A stretch of DNA of 64,000 nt, from NCBI RefSeq assembly GCF_000706645.1, contig NZ_KL407337.1, forward strand, positions 766,135 to 830,134, read 5' to 3'. The notes beneath the pieces are model-generated. The model was not told where the DNA came from. It saw nothing but the letters and a program-made list of their open reading frames with translations, and ran no database searches. Numbering within the stretch: position 1 is the first letter of the stretch; every line of letters begins with the position of its first letter. A program made the position numbers and the translations under genes. Source of the stretch: Bartonella rochalimae ATCC BAA-1498. GTDB lineage: Bacteria; Pseudomonadota; Alphaproteobacteria; Rhizobiales; Rhizobiaceae. Shown here one piece after another: positions 41,821-52,095 of this stretch.

Positions 41821-42987
41821 TTACGCAAAAAAATCGGTGATAAAACGTTCATAAATAGAAGTTAGATTTTCTATAGCATCAAGAGTCACACATTCATCGA
41901 CCATATGCATAGTTTGCCCTGGCAAACCAAATTCAACAACCGGACAATAGTCTTTAATAAAGCGCGCATCCGATGTGCCACCAGAAGTCGAACACTCTGG
42001 AATATTTCCTGTTACACTTTTAATAGCATTCGACAAAATTCCAATTAATTTATCATTTTTGGTCAAGAAAACATCCCCTAAACTACATATCCATTCAAGC
42101 TGATAATATAGTACTTGATCATTTTCAGAGTGTACAGAAGCAAGGCGCTTCTCAATTTCAGCAACGAGTGTTTCTTTTGTCCAAAGATCATTATAACGTA
42201 TATTAAAGCGAATAACTGTTTGTGCTGGTATAATATTTACAGACAAATTTCCTGTATCAATACTTGTCAATTCTAAATGACTTGCTTGAAAATCCTTTGT
42301 TCCTTGATCCAAAGCAGTTTGTGTCAACGCTTGAATAAGCTTACTTGCTAAAGGCAATGGATTTGCTGCTCGCTCGGGAAAAGCAACATGACCTTGGCAA
42401 CCTTTAATCGTAATAATACCAGAAATCGATCCTCGCCGTCCAATTTTGATCATATCACCAACAATATTGACGCTTGTTGGCTCACCCACAATAGCCGCAT
42501 TCCATTTTTCACCTTTTTGTACTGCCCATTCTAAAAGCTTGACTGTACCGTTTATCGCGGGACCTTCTTCATCACCGGTTATTAAAAAACTTACCATTCC
42601 CTTGAGTGTTTTTTTCTTCAGAAACCGAGCCATCGCCGCTATAAAACAAGCAATCCCACCCTTCATATCAACAGCACCTCGCCCATATAATTTTCCCTGG
42701 CTTATTACTCCCTCAAAAGGAGGATAAGTCCAGTTTTCTAATTCACCGGGTGGTACTACATCACTATGGCCAGCAAACATAAGATGTGGACCTTCACTTC
42801 CTATCTTTGCATAAAGATTTTCAACATCTTCTGCATTTTTATCAACAAAAATAGGACGCTCAACACAAAACCCCATTTTTCTCAAAAAGTGCTCCAAAGT
42901 CGATAAAGCACCCGCTTCATGCGGTGTAACAGAAGGGCAACGAATAAGTGTCTGTAAAATCTGAACAGGATCTGTAAGAACAAGCAT
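41821..42987 (-). CDS. dapE: Succinyl-diaminopimelate desuccinylase
   Basis: A dinuclear zinc hydrolase that frees L,L-diaminopimelate for lysine and peptidoglycan synthesis. 388 residues. The M20 metal motifs are visible: [13 protein letters not shown] (69-81) with the His and Asp ligands region, RGAVDMKGG near 98, and the catalytic Glu pair in [12 protein letters not shown] near 134. The dimerisation (lid) domain spans about 180-290. The C-terminal [10 protein letters not shown] and MHMVDECV carry the last ligands. No dapD partner is adjacent in this window. ORF intact. Confidence 0.95.
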   Translation of the reverse strand: MLVLTDPVQILQTLIRCPSVTPHEAGALSTLEHFLRKMGFCVERPIFVDKNAEDVENLYAKIGSEGPHLMFAGHSDVVPPGELENWTYPPFEGVISQGKLYGRGAVDMKGGIACFIAAMARFLKKKTLKGMVSFLITGDEEGPAINGTVKLLEWAVQKGEKWNAAIVGEPTSVNIVGDMIKIGRRGSISGIITIKGCQGHVAFPERAANPLPLASKLIQALTQTALDQGTKDFQASHLELTSIDTGNLSVNIIPAQTVIRFNIRYNDLWTKETLVAEIEKRLASVHSENDQVLYYQLEWICSLGDVFLTKNDKLIGILSNAIKSVTGNIPECSTSGGTSDARFIKDYCPVVEFGLPGQTMHMVDECVTLDAIENLTSIYERFITDFFA

Positions 42988-43189
42988 AAAAGCTATTCCA
43001 ATCTAAAAAGAACAATTTTAAAAAAACTAAACTTAATTATACAAAAGATAAAGTGAAAACCTTGAATCTATAAAAATAAAACTCCGTTATTTCATCCCCC
43101 TATAGTTCAGAATATATAACAGAACACTATCCAGTAGACAAAAACAATACAAATATAGATAAATATAGATAAAGAAGCGCATTTTTACA

Positions 43190-43921
43190 TTAGTGAAAAT
43201 TAATCCCTTGAAGTGTATGGCCATTTTTCTTTAACCAAGCTTGATAGGTTTTCCTTTCAGGACAAAGTTTTTCACAAAGAGACCAAAATCGTTTTCCATG
43301 ATTCATCTCAACAAGGTGAGCTACTTCATGGGCAACAACATACTCAACAACTTCTTTTGGCGCCATAATAAGACGCCATGAAAAAGAAAGACGACCATCT
43401 GTTGAACATGATCCCCAACGACTTCTAGTGTCCTTATAACTAATTGATTTAACCTTGCGCCCTACCTTGCGTGCATAATGAACCACTAACGGTGCTATAA
43501 TAATTTTAGCCTGTTTCTTCAAAACATCAGCAACGTGTCTTGGAAGATGCTCTAATCGACTATAAATAACGATTTGTGATTCTTGTTCAGCATTCCCTGT
43601 AATAATTTCAGCTACTCCACGTTCCTCTTTACGCAATATAATATGTAAAACCCCCAATATAGGAATTCGTGAACCTTCTTTGAGATGAAAGCTTTCATTG
43701 ATCATTCCTCCATGATGAGCAAAACGTTTTTCAATCCAAGATCGATGACTTTCAATAAACCATTCAATCATTCTTCGCTCTACTGCAAGCGGAGTGGTCA
43801 AATAAATTCCTTGCCTGGCTATATCAACACGCAAGGTAAAGCGACGTGCATTCTTGCGTTCTTTTACCCACAAAGGTATACGACGATTAGAGAGAATAAA
43901 GTCTTGTTCATACATAGCCAT
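43190..43921 (-). CDS. YgjP/M48-like zinc metallopeptidase
   Basis: A 243-residue protein of the DUF45/YgjP group of gluzincin-like peptidases. The zinc motif HEVAH (about 194-198) is followed by NHGKRFW with the third His, and TRSRWGSCS just before is the family's substrate-loop signature. There is no signal peptide or span. Cellular substrates are unknown. An ATG two codons downstream is also possible as start. It lies 34 bases after the alpha/beta hydrolase gene in the same direction, so they may form an operon. Confidence 0.87.
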   Translation of the reverse strand: MAMYEQDFILSNRRIPLWVKERKNARRFTLRVDIARQGIYLTTPLAVERRMIEWFIESHRSWIEKRFAHHGGMINESFHLKEGSRIPILGVLHIILRKEERGVAEIITGNAEQESQIVIYSRLEHLPRHVADVLKKQAKIIIAPLVVHYARKVGRKVKSISYKDTRSRWGSCSTDGRLSFSWRLIMAPKEVVEYVVAHEVAHLVEMNHGKRFWSLCEKLCPERKTYQAWLKKNGHTLQGINFH

Positions 43922-43955
43922 ATATCATGTCTCTTATAATCAATGAACATAACCT

Positions 43956-44735
43956 TTATTCAGCATTGATTCGATCAATCAAAGATACCAACACCTTTTC
44001 AAGACACTTCAAATCTTGGGGACGTGAAAATTGGTGATCCGCATCACGCACAAGTGTTAATGCTACATCATGCAAAGGCAAATAATCAAGTAAAGTTAAC
44101 GTATGTTGATAAGGTATCTTAACATCTTCCATCCCCTGCAGAATATGAATTGGACACCCAACATCTATGCATTCTTTCATAATACTGTTGTTTCGCCCAT
44201 CTTCAATGAATGCCTTTGTAAAAAGTAATGGTTCAAAACCATCGGCCAAAGGTCGCTCACAATAACCTTTTTCCTCAAGCATTTTCCATTCTTCTGCGCT
44301 TAAAGAAGGTTCCACCAAAGTCTGTGTAAAATCAGGAGCAGGTGCAATTAAGATCATCCCAACAGGCGCTTTGTTTTTTTGCGCAAGTATCATAGCAAGC
44401 CTTATAGCAATCCATCCTCCCATAGAAGACCCAATCAAAATTTGTGGACTTTCACAATAAGCTTCAATAATAGCTAAACTCTCTTTAACCCATTGCGAAA
44501 TCGTTCCTTGAAAAAAATCTCCTTCCGACTCTCCATGACCAGAATAATCAAAACGTAAACAAGAAAAATCATTTTTTTTAGCAAAACTATCAACTACCGT
44601 CGCCTTACTCCCTAACATATTAGATCGGTAACCAGGCAACCAAATCAAACCAGGAGAGCGCTTGCCTTTGTGATGACGCACAGCAAGAATCGTATTTTCA
44701 AATGAAAAAAATTGACAAGGAATATTTTGATCCAT
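43956..44735 (-). CDS. Alpha/beta-hydrolase fold protein
   Basis: A 259-residue cytoplasmic hydrolase. The strand and turn FDYSGHGESEGDF near residue 60-72, the nucleophile elbow GSSMGGW (about 102-108) and late DADH give a Ser-Asp-His triad. This is the serine-aminopeptidase-S33 or thioesterase-like layout; the substrate cannot be derived. It faces infC divergently and precedes the YgjP-like gene. It has no lipobox or signal. Confidence 0.83.
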   Translation of the reverse strand: MDQNIPCQFFSFENTILAVRHHKGKRSPGLIWLPGYRSNMLGSKATVVDSFAKKNDFSCLRFDYSGHGESEGDFFQGTISQWVKESLAIIEAYCESPQILIGSSMGGWIAIRLAMILAQKNKAPVGMILIAPAPDFTQTLVEPSLSAEEWKMLEEKGYCERPLADGFEPLLFTKAFIEDGRNNSIMKECIDVGCPIHILQGMEDVKIPYQHTLTLLDYLPLHDVALTLVRDADHQFSRPQDLKCLEKVLVSLIDRINAE

Positions 44736-44844
44736 TATTATCCTTTCTCCAAAAAGTTTTCTTTTTACAAAAGAAAATCACTGTATTTTAAAATAATATA
44801 ACAAATAATCCTTACAATGATAATGAAAAAAGCACGAATTTTTA

Positions 44845-44872
44845 TTGTTTTTCTCTCTATATATTGTATACT
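44845..44872 (+). promoter_or_regulatory. Probable infC promoter
   Basis: TTGTTT (-35, 44845-44850) and TATACT (-10, 44867-44872) are separated by 16 bases, and the expected start falls about 35 bases before the infC ATT codon. It is a fair match to the housekeeping sigma consensus, judged by eye only. Confidence 0.45.
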
Positions 44873-44912
44873 GTCATGTTTAAGAATTAATTGATATTAA
44901 GGAGCATAGACC

Positions 44913-45449
44913 ATTCGTCGACCATTTAAAATAACCCCTACCCCAAAAGATGGGTTGCGTTCAAATCATGATATTCGCGTGCCTCGTGTCCAATTAATTA
45001 ATGATGAAGGACAACATCAAGGGATTGTTACAACACAAGAAGCACTCTCTATGGCAGCAGAGGCGGGGCTTGATTTAGTTGAGATTGTGCCAAATGCAGA
45101 GCCACCTGTCTGTAAAATTATTGATTTAGGTAAACTAAAATATCAAAATCAAAAAAAGGCTGCAGAAACGCGTAAAAAGCAAAAAATTATCGAAATTAAA
45201 GAAATTAAAATGAGACCTAATGTCGATATTCATGATTATGAGGTCAAATTAAAAGCAATCCGTCGTTTTATTGATAATGGAGACAAAGTGAAAATTACTT
45301 TGCGTTTTCGTGGTCGCGAAATGGCGCACCAAGATCTTGGGATAAAACTTCTTCAGCGGGTTAAAGAAAATACAAGCGAAATTGCCAAAATCGAATCTGA
45401 ACCAAAGTTTGAAGGTCGTCAAATTATGATGGTAATAGCGCCTAAATAA
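44913..45449 (+). CDS. infC: Translation initiation factor IF-3
   Basis: Binds the 30S subunit, keeps it apart from 50S and checks the start codon. The true start is very likely ATT at 44913-44915: AAGGAG (44899-44904) lies eight bases ahead and the frame begins (I/M)[17 protein letters not shown], the usual Rhizobiales IF-3 opening. This gives 178 residues, whereas the first common start (TTG at 44955) would cut off 14 residues and has no ribosome site. The N-domain covers 1-85, the helical linker with [12 protein letters not shown] about 75-100, and the C-domain with [15 protein letters not shown] thereafter. An ATT start allows IF-3 to repress its own translation, as known for E. coli infC. 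Confidence 0.95.
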   Translation: MRRPFKITPTPKDGLRSNHDIRVPRVQLINDEGQHQGIVTTQEALSMAAEAGLDLVEIVPNAEPPVCKIIDLGKLKYQNQKKAAETRKKQKIIEIKEIKMRPNVDIHDYEVKLKAIRRFIDNGDKVKITLRFRGREMAHQDLGIKLLQRVKENTSEIAKIESEPKFEGRQIMMVIAPK

Positions 45450-45647
45450 TTTTTAATAACAATTTCGATCCTATAAAGCTTATTTAAAGTGTGTAAATGC
45501 AATTTTTTATGTTGCTGAGATATTGTATTATACTTTTTAATAAGAAATTAATGATTTCTGTAGACAAAAGATTATTTATCAGAAGCTCTCCAACTCATCC
45601 TATAAAGGATGATTTGATCTTGCATAAAAAAATGATAGAAATGCTGC

Positions 45648-47414
45648 ATGGCCAAAACACAAATATCCTCTTCTGATAAACATCTCATCATTCGGCTTTT
45701 AAAAGAAAATTTTCATAAACATGTGTGCTGGTATAGTGTCGCCATTGTTTCAATGATCATTATTTCCTTTACCACTGTCATCAGTGCATGGATTATGCGC
45801 GATGTTGTCAATCATATTATTGATGGACAAAATTTTAATATGATTGTTTTTATTTCCAGTATTATTGCTTTTATTTTCATTCTTAAGGGGATCGCAATTT
45901 TTACTCAAACTTATTTTTTAAGCAAAGCAGGCAATAGTATTGTTGCTGAACAACAACGTAAAATTTATACACGCCTCATAAAACAAGGTGTCTCTTTTTA
46001 TCACAATAATACTTCATCGGATCTTCTTGTCCGCGTAACCCACAGTGCAACAGCAGCACGCAATATTATTGATATTATTATCACAACATTTGTGCGTGAT
46101 TTACTTTCTGTTATTGGCCTTTTGTTTGTTATGCTTATTCAAAATTTTACATTAATTGCCATTACCTTAATAGTGGGTCCATTAGCATTTTTAGGAATTC
46201 GAATAGCCTTAAAACATGTTCGCACTCTTATGGAAAAAGAGCTTCTTTCACTTGGAGAAATTATAAAAATCGTACAAGAAACAACGATTGGTATTCATGT
46301 AATAAAAGCTTTTTCACTCGAAAAATTGATGCAAAAACGCATGAATAAAGCCATTTATGATGTTGAACAACAAGCAAATAGTATCGCAATGCTTGAAGCT
46401 GCTACAAATCCAATTATGGAAACACTTGCTGGCATTGCGATTGCAGGTGTTATCTGCTTTTCCGGCTACCTTGCAAGTCAACGGACAGGCGTTCAAGGTG
46501 AATTAATGTCCTTTATTGTTGCTTTACTTTTAGCCTATGAACCAGCCAAAAGATTAGCAAATGTACGTGTTAAAATTGAATCTGGTCTGGTTAGTATCCG
46601 TACAATGTTTGAAATACTCGATCATCCTCTCACAGTTATGGAGCATAAAGAAGCTAAGGATCTTAATAAAAAACAAAATTCAATACGTTTTGAACATGTT
46701 TCTTTTGCTTATACTGATGATCAGATGGTGTTAAACGACATTAATCTAGAAATTGAAGCAGGTAAAATGACAGCATTAGTAGGACCATCCGGTTCAGGAA
46801 AATCGACTTTTATTAGCCTTCTTATGCGCCTTTATGATCCTACTCAAGGACGTATATTGATCAATGATCAAGATATTCGCTACATCACATTTCGTTCCCT
46901 TAGAAATCTTATGGCCTATGTAGGACAAGATACTTTTCTATTCCAAGGAAGCGTTAAATATAATATCGGACTTGGAAAAGAAGGAGCAAGTGATAACGAT
47001 ATTATTAAAGCAGCAAAAGCAGCCAATGCTCATGACTTTATTATGGATTTACCTAACGGTTATGACACCCTAGTTGGGGATAATGGCAATAATCTGTCAG
47101 GTGGACAAAAACAACGTATCGCCATTGCCCGTGCCATGCTTCATGACAGTGAAATCTTGCTTCTTGATGAAGCAACAAGTGCGTTAGATTCACACACTGA
47201 AGCACAAATCAATGAAGCTCTTGATCACCTTACACAAGGACGTACCACTATTGTTATTGCTCATCGTCTTTCAACGATTGCCCGTGCTCATAAAATTATT
47301 GTGATCCAAAATGGGCGTCTTATTGAACAAGGAACCCAACAAGAGTTACTAGCAAAAAAAGAAGGTGTTTATAAAAAACTTCACCATATCCAATTTGAAG
47401 AACAGAACCTTTAA
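45648..47414 (+). CDS. ABC exporter, MsbA-like half-transporter
   Basis: A 588-residue fused permease-ATPase. Six spans lie in residues 1-315. The ATPase domain has Walker A GPSGSGKST (near 376), a Q-loop (VGQDTFLFQG), signature LSGGQKQR (near 483), Walker B ILLLDEATSALD and the H-loop AHRLSTI. This is the lipid A/multidrug exporter architecture; MsbA is a reasonable functional guess because lipid A export is essential, but other half-ABC exporters look alike. The ATG at 45648 has a poor ribosome site. It stands alone between infC and the convergent tamB. Confidence 0.88.
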   Translation: MAKTQISSSDKHLIIRLLKENFHKHVCWYSVAIVSMIIISFTTVISAWIMRDVVNHIIDGQNFNMIVFISSIIAFIFILKGIAIFTQTYFLSKAGNSIVAEQQRKIYTRLIKQGVSFYHNNTSSDLLVRVTHSATAARNIIDIIITTFVRDLLSVIGLLFVMLIQNFTLIAITLIVGPLAFLGIRIALKHVRTLMEKELLSLGEIIKIVQETTIGIHVIKAFSLEKLMQKRMNKAIYDVEQQANSIAMLEAATNPIMETLAGIAIAGVICFSGYLASQRTGVQGELMSFIVALLLAYEPAKRLANVRVKIESGLVSIRTMFEILDHPLTVMEHKEAKDLNKKQNSIRFEHVSFAYTDDQMVLNDINLEIEAGKMTALVGPSGSGKSTFISLLMRLYDPTQGRILINDQDIRYITFRSLRNLMAYVGQDTFLFQGSVKYNIGLGKEGASDNDIIKAAKAANAHDFIMDLPNGYDTLVGDNGNNLSGGQKQRIAIARAMLHDSEILLLDEATSALDSHTEAQINEALDHLTQGRTTIVIAHRLSTIARAHKIIVIQNGRLIEQGTQQELLAKKEGVYKKLHHIQFEEQNL

Positions 47415-47442
47415 ATAATAGATTTTATCACTAATTTTTAAG

Positions 47443-50400
47443 TTAATAATCTTTTTCATAGAACAAACCAAAACTCGTATTTTCTTCACTTCCTATAGCC
47501 CCTTTAGCTTTAAGATGACGTGAAATATCCAAATTAATTGTTCCTTTCGTTGTTCCATTCGATCCCGCCTCAAAACCCAAGTAAATATTAGAATGTATAT
47601 AGCGTCCAACACGTAAACCTGTGTTGCCTTTTTTATCAACAACAACATCAAGATCATCGAGACCAATATGGGATCGTAAAGTATTCAATAAAGATGTGTT
47701 AGAAGCACCAGCAAGCTCAGCAGCTGCTGCTGTAAGCTGAACAATTTGAAATGGCGATAATTCGTTAAGAGAGCGATTGAAAATCAAACGCGCCAATACC
47801 TCATCCTGTGGTAAAACAGGTTGTGAAGAAAACTGAATATCAAGATTATCAATTGTTCCTTTTACTATTACATTAACACGAATATCACCATTATTATTGT
47901 TGGTAATAAAATAAACAGTAGGATTAAGATTACCGTTAAAGCTTATCTGTCCTTTATCGAAATTGAGACGTTGTGAAAGAATATCAAACCTTCCGCGAAT
48001 CATTTGTAATTCACCAACTGGACGCATACCCTGCAAAGGGCCTTTTAAATTAATGCTTCCTCCTAATTCAGCATCAACCCCTCGACCACGCACAAAAAAT
48101 TTGTTGTGTGCATTAATTTTTATATCTAACCGGATAACAGAAGAAGACTCTTCAGAAACATCTTGATTATGACCATAAGTTTTAACATTAGCTCGTTCAA
48201 GTGTTTTTTGAATCGGTGCGATTAAGTTCTTATGTTTAAGATTTAAAAATGCTGCATTTTTAAAATTATCAGGAATAAGAAGCTCTGCTTTTTCAATTGT
48301 GACATCACCACCAACAACAAGATCACGCAAAAAATAACCAGTTACTGTCATTTCGCCTGTTAATGTCGCAAAAATCATAGACCCGTCATTATAATGGGCA
48401 TGATCGAGATGAATCACTAGATCAGTCTGCAAATCATTAGAAATGCGACCTGAAGCAGAAAGAGACCCTCCATAAGAAGAAGCATAAGCATTCTCTAAAA
48501 TCACATGATCGCCATTTAGTTTGCCTTCAAACCTTATATTATCCAATTCTAAATTTGTTTGTGTATCTAAAAAGTGACCATTAGATACAGAAAAATGTCC
48601 TTTTAATTGTGGCTGAGGCAATGCACCACTGATAGTGCTCTCTATTTTTACTATTCCCGCTACATGCGCACCACGCTCAGCTACAAATTGATTCATAAAA
48701 CTAAGAGGCATCATGCCTCTAACATGCAATTCAACTTTTGAATTATTCAAAGAAATTTGTCCATTAACAGAAAGATCCAAATCCTTGGCGCCCGATGCTA
48801 CCATATGCTCAATATGAAATATTGATTTTTTATAAAAACCAAGGATATTCATATTCATCGACTCTGGTCCTTTATGAGTCATGACTGTCAAATTTTGACT
48901 AGTGAGGTCAAAATGGGCAGACAAACTCTTCCAATCTCCGCCAACATCAACCTTACCAACCACTTCTCCCCCAAAAGGCTCTCCCTTGATAAAACCATTG
49001 ACCAAATGTGCAGGAAAATTTTTTAGACTAACATGTAAATCAAAATTGCTCTTATCTAGAGGGACTTTTCCTTGTGCTTGCACCTGCAATCCATCTCCGC
49101 TTAGCTCAGCAGATAAAAGAAGAGCTTGGTTGACTGCTTTACCCTTAGCAGAAAAAGTAAAAGGCTTTATTTTCTTTTCTTGCAAAGGAGCAATCATTAA
49201 CTCTTGGCCCCTTACATCATAGATTATCTCAGGCTTTGTAAAACTTCCATGGACCATAATATCTCCTGTTAAAGTCCCGGCAGCATCAAGATCTGACTTC
49301 CAAAGATTCGCTAATGTAGCAGGCACAGCACTCATTTTAAGATGCAAATTAAGAGTATCTTGAATATTGCCTGAAAGCACGATTTCACCTTCATTGACAG
49401 AAATTCCTAACTTATTCATCGTTATTCCATTTTTATCAAAGAGGATGATCACTGGTTTAAGTAATGCTGCATGCAGACCAACTTGTTTCACATCTATAGT
49501 TTCAAGCTCCACTTTTTGTTTCACATCTTCAAATAATCCCTCTGTTATAACGCGTCCAGAAAGCTTTGCATCTGTATCATTATGTAGCACTGCTTGAACA
49601 TTAAAAACAGTTTGTCCATCGTTATTCAAAGCTTGAGCATTCAAATGATTGACCATCATAAAGGGTGTCCGAATATGTTCTGCATTAACAGAACCTTTAA
49701 ATTGTATCGCGCCAAAAGGGTTGAATATATCAGCTTGTATAGCCAATTTTTTTATTTCATTTTTTGCAAGTATAAAATTATTAACATTAGCTTTTAAATT
49801 TGCTATCTGTTGGTTATTTCTTTCATCAAAAATAAAGTCGCCCTTTACCTTCCCACTTCCTTTTTGCAAAAATAATGCAGAAAGAGTTGAAATATCGTCC
49901 GCATCAATATGCAAATTTCCTTTCAAAAAACGTTCAAAAGTTTGAGTAATATCACCGGTTATACGTGCATTACCTCCTTTAATATTGATACCCTGAAGCT
50001 TCCAGATATGATCGGTATTGTTAAAAACAGCAGATAGCTGTAATGGTTTCTCAGAAAAAGTCCCTTCTCCTTCTATAAAACCCGTTAAATAGGAGGAAAC
50101 TGGTGATGTATTATCCATAAGCACATTCATATTGAATATTGTATTTTGAAGTTTTTTACCAACCAAAAAGGCTTCAACAATTTGAGCCTTTGTACTGATT
50201 GTTATAAGACTATTATGTCCTCTAGCAGCGCCTTTAATTGTAGCAGATCCATCCATTCTTGGATCTAACAGAGAAAGATTAGATATTTGAGCAGAAAAAT
50301 CCATTTCAGCGCTTTCTCTGCCAAAATAGCCATCAGCTTTTAGATTGGCAAACTGATTTTTTAAATGGAAATCATTAACGATTAAACCTATTCTATTCCG

Positions 50401-52095
50401 CGCAATATCACCTGAAAGAAAAAGTTCTCCCTTTAATAAATGATCAACTGCTGCCCTTCCTATTTTAGCATTGTCAGTTGTGCCTAAAAATTTAAGATCA
50501 AAAGTCCCTTTAATTAAATTAAAATTTCCTTTTGCTTTAATATCCGCACCACCAGAAAATGACTGTCCATTCAACAAACCCAAAGGTGCTAATGTTTGTG
50601 CTTTTACACCAAGATCTCCTTTAAAAATAAAACGATCCATTTGTCCTTTTAACCAAATAGAAAAATCCTGAGCTTTAACACTAAAATCATGGATTGACAT
50701 TGGTTTTCCAGAAAGAATATCCGTATCAAGATGTATATAAACTGGTTGATTTAAATCTTCTGCAAAACCATCCTTAATCCTTGTAATTCCCTGAAGCATA
50801 CCATTAATCTGAATACCTACATGACGAGAAACTAAATTATCAAGATTTTCACTCACACCCCCCATATCAAAAACAGCATCACGAATATGAATATTGTCAT
50901 TGCTCAAATGATGTACAGCAAGCCGCCCTTTCCAAGTTTGTTGTCCTTTACGGCCATAATCAACTGTTAAAGCAAGATTATCTATGTGTGTTTGTGTCTT
51001 TAGCCGTGGTAAACGAGTTGATGCTTTTTCTTTATCAAAAGCTATTTTGCCATCAACAAAAAGACGTCGTAAAAATCCATCATTCGCTATTTCAGCATTA
51101 GCTACAACATCAATTGTATCGCCTTGAAGAGTCATATGATTAAGATGCATTGCACCTTCGTTTGTCATCGTTACTTTTGCTTTTAAAGCAAAATTAGATT
51201 CAAAGAAACTACGATATTGAGATTGAACAGGCATTAAACGACCAATTGTTCCATCTAAATTTGTTATGAGACTATGACCTTCTGCAGCCTCTACGAGAGT
51301 AAAATTTCCCTCCAAAATAGGTTGCTGATTAGCTTTTAAATTAAGCATAATAACCAAATCATCAAAAGTTCCATTACCTTTAATGGAGAGGTTTAATGCA
51401 GGACGCTTTTCAAGCTCAAGAATATTAGCTATAATACCATTTTGTGGTTCATCAGCAATAATATCAATTTTAGCTGTACGATCGTTTTTGGATATTTTTG
51501 TTAAGATAGAAAAATAACCTAATTCATCTAAACGTTGAAATTCTATATTAGTATCCAGCTCATCATTACTTAAGGTTAAATGCCCTTTTAATGATACATC
51601 AGAAACAAAGCCAAAAATGTCTTTTTCAAAGGTCAGATACTCAACCATCAATGTATTCACAAAAATTGCCATAGACAATTTAGGTATGGAAAACTGATCA
51701 GCTTCAAAAAAGGAAATTGAGGAGGAATTTTGTGGTTTACGTAAAAATATAATTTTTTCTGCTGAAAGCTGATTAATTTTAACATGTCCTCGCAGTAAAG
51801 CTAAACGATTCCAATCGATCTTAGCATTGTTAATTTTAAGCCAAATACCTTTGTTATCACTTATAGTAATTGTATCAATAGACGCCTGTGAAGATAATGC
51901 CCCCTGGACATTATGCAAACGAATTTGTCGATTAGGTGTGGAAAGTTTACGTTCAATAAAAGAAACAAGCCATGAACGATCATTTTCTATTTCCTCTCCG
52001 GCGAATGAATTTCCTCTTTGAACAAAGACAAAAGAGAGCATCATCAAAAGAGAAAATCCAAATAAAAAAAACCTCAAATACCACATTTTTTTCAT
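47443..52095 (-). CDS. tamB: Translocation and assembly module subunit TamB
   Basis: A very large (1550-residue) envelope protein anchored in the inner membrane by an N-terminal span (about 8-25). It crosses the periplasm as a long beta-helical groove and ends in the conserved DUF490/TamB domain (about 1200-1550) with GELQMIRGRFDILSQRL and the C-terminal FYEKDY. It works with TamA on outer-membrane protein assembly, and TamB-type proteins are also linked to lipid transport between membranes. The start ATG overlaps the last base of tamA's stop, so they form one coupled unit. Sequence repeats are of the usual beta-strand kind. Frame is intact. Confidence 0.94.
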   Translation of the reverse strand: MKKMWYLRFFLFGFSLLMMLSFVFVQRGNSFAGEEIENDRSWLVSFIERKLSTPNRQIRLHNVQGALSSQASIDTITISDNKGIWLKINNAKIDWNRLALLRGHVKINQLSAEKIIFLRKPQNSSSISFFEADQFSIPKLSMAIFVNTLMVEYLTFEKDIFGFVSDVSLKGHLTLSNDELDTNIEFQRLDELGYFSILTKISKNDRTAKIDIIADEPQNGIIANILELEKRPALNLSIKGNGTFDDLVIMLNLKANQQPILEGNFTLVEAAEGHSLITNLDGTIGRLMPVQSQYRSFFESNFALKAKVTMTNEGAMHLNHMTLQGDTIDVVANAEIANDGFLRRLFVDGKIAFDKEKASTRLPRLKTQTHIDNLALTVDYGRKGQQTWKGRLAVHHLSNDNIHIRDAVFDMGGVSENLDNLVSRHVGIQINGMLQGITRIKDGFAEDLNQPVYIHLDTDILSGKPMSIHDFSVKAQDFSIWLKGQMDRFIFKGDLGVKAQTLAPLGLLNGQSFSGGADIKAKGNFNLIKGTFDLKFLGTTDNAKIGRAAVDHLLKGELFLSGDIARNRIGLIVNDFHLKNQFANLKADGYFGRESAEMDFSAQISNLSLLDPRMDGSATIKGAARGHNSLITISTKAQIVEAFLVGKKLQNTIFNMNVLMDNTSPVSSYLTGFIEGEGTFSEKPLQLSAVFNNTDHIWKLQGINIKGGNARITGDITQTFERFLKGNLHIDADDISTLSALFLQKGSGKVKGDFIFDERNNQQIANLKANVNNFILAKNEIKKLAIQADIFNPFGAIQFKGSVNAEHIRTPFMMVNHLNAQALNNDGQTVFNVQAVLHNDTDAKLSGRVITEGLFEDVKQKVELETIDVKQVGLHAALLKPVIILFDKNGITMNKLGISVNEGEIVLSGNIQDTLNLHLKMSAVPATLANLWKSDLDAAGTLTGDIMVHGSFTKPEIIYDVRGQELMIAPLQEKKIKPFTFSAKGKAVNQALLLSAELSGDGLQVQAQGKVPLDKSNFDLHVSLKNFPAHLVNGFIKGEPFGGEVVGKVDVGGDWKSLSAHFDLTSQNLTVMTHKGPESMNMNILGFYKKSIFHIEHMVASGAKDLDLSVNGQISLNNSKVELHVRGMMPLSFMNQFVAERGAHVAGIVKIESTISGALPQPQLKGHFSVSNGHFLDTQTNLELDNIRFEGKLNGDHVILENAYASSYGGSLSASGRISNDLQTDLVIHLDHAHYNDGSMIFATLTGEMTVTGYFLRDLVVGGDVTIEKAELLIPDNFKNAAFLNLKHKNLIAPIQKTLERANVKTYGHNQDVSEESSSVIRLDIKINAHNKFFVRGRGVDAELGGSINLKGPLQGMRPVGELQMIRGRFDILSQRLNFDKGQISFNGNLNPTVYFITNNNNGDIRVNVIVKGTIDNLDIQFSSQPVLPQDEVLARLIFNRSLNELSPFQIVQLTAAAAELAGASNTSLLNTLRSHIGLDDLDVVVDKKGNTGLRVGRYIHSNIYLGFEAGSNGTTKGTINLDISRHLKAKGAIGSEENTSFGLFYEKDY

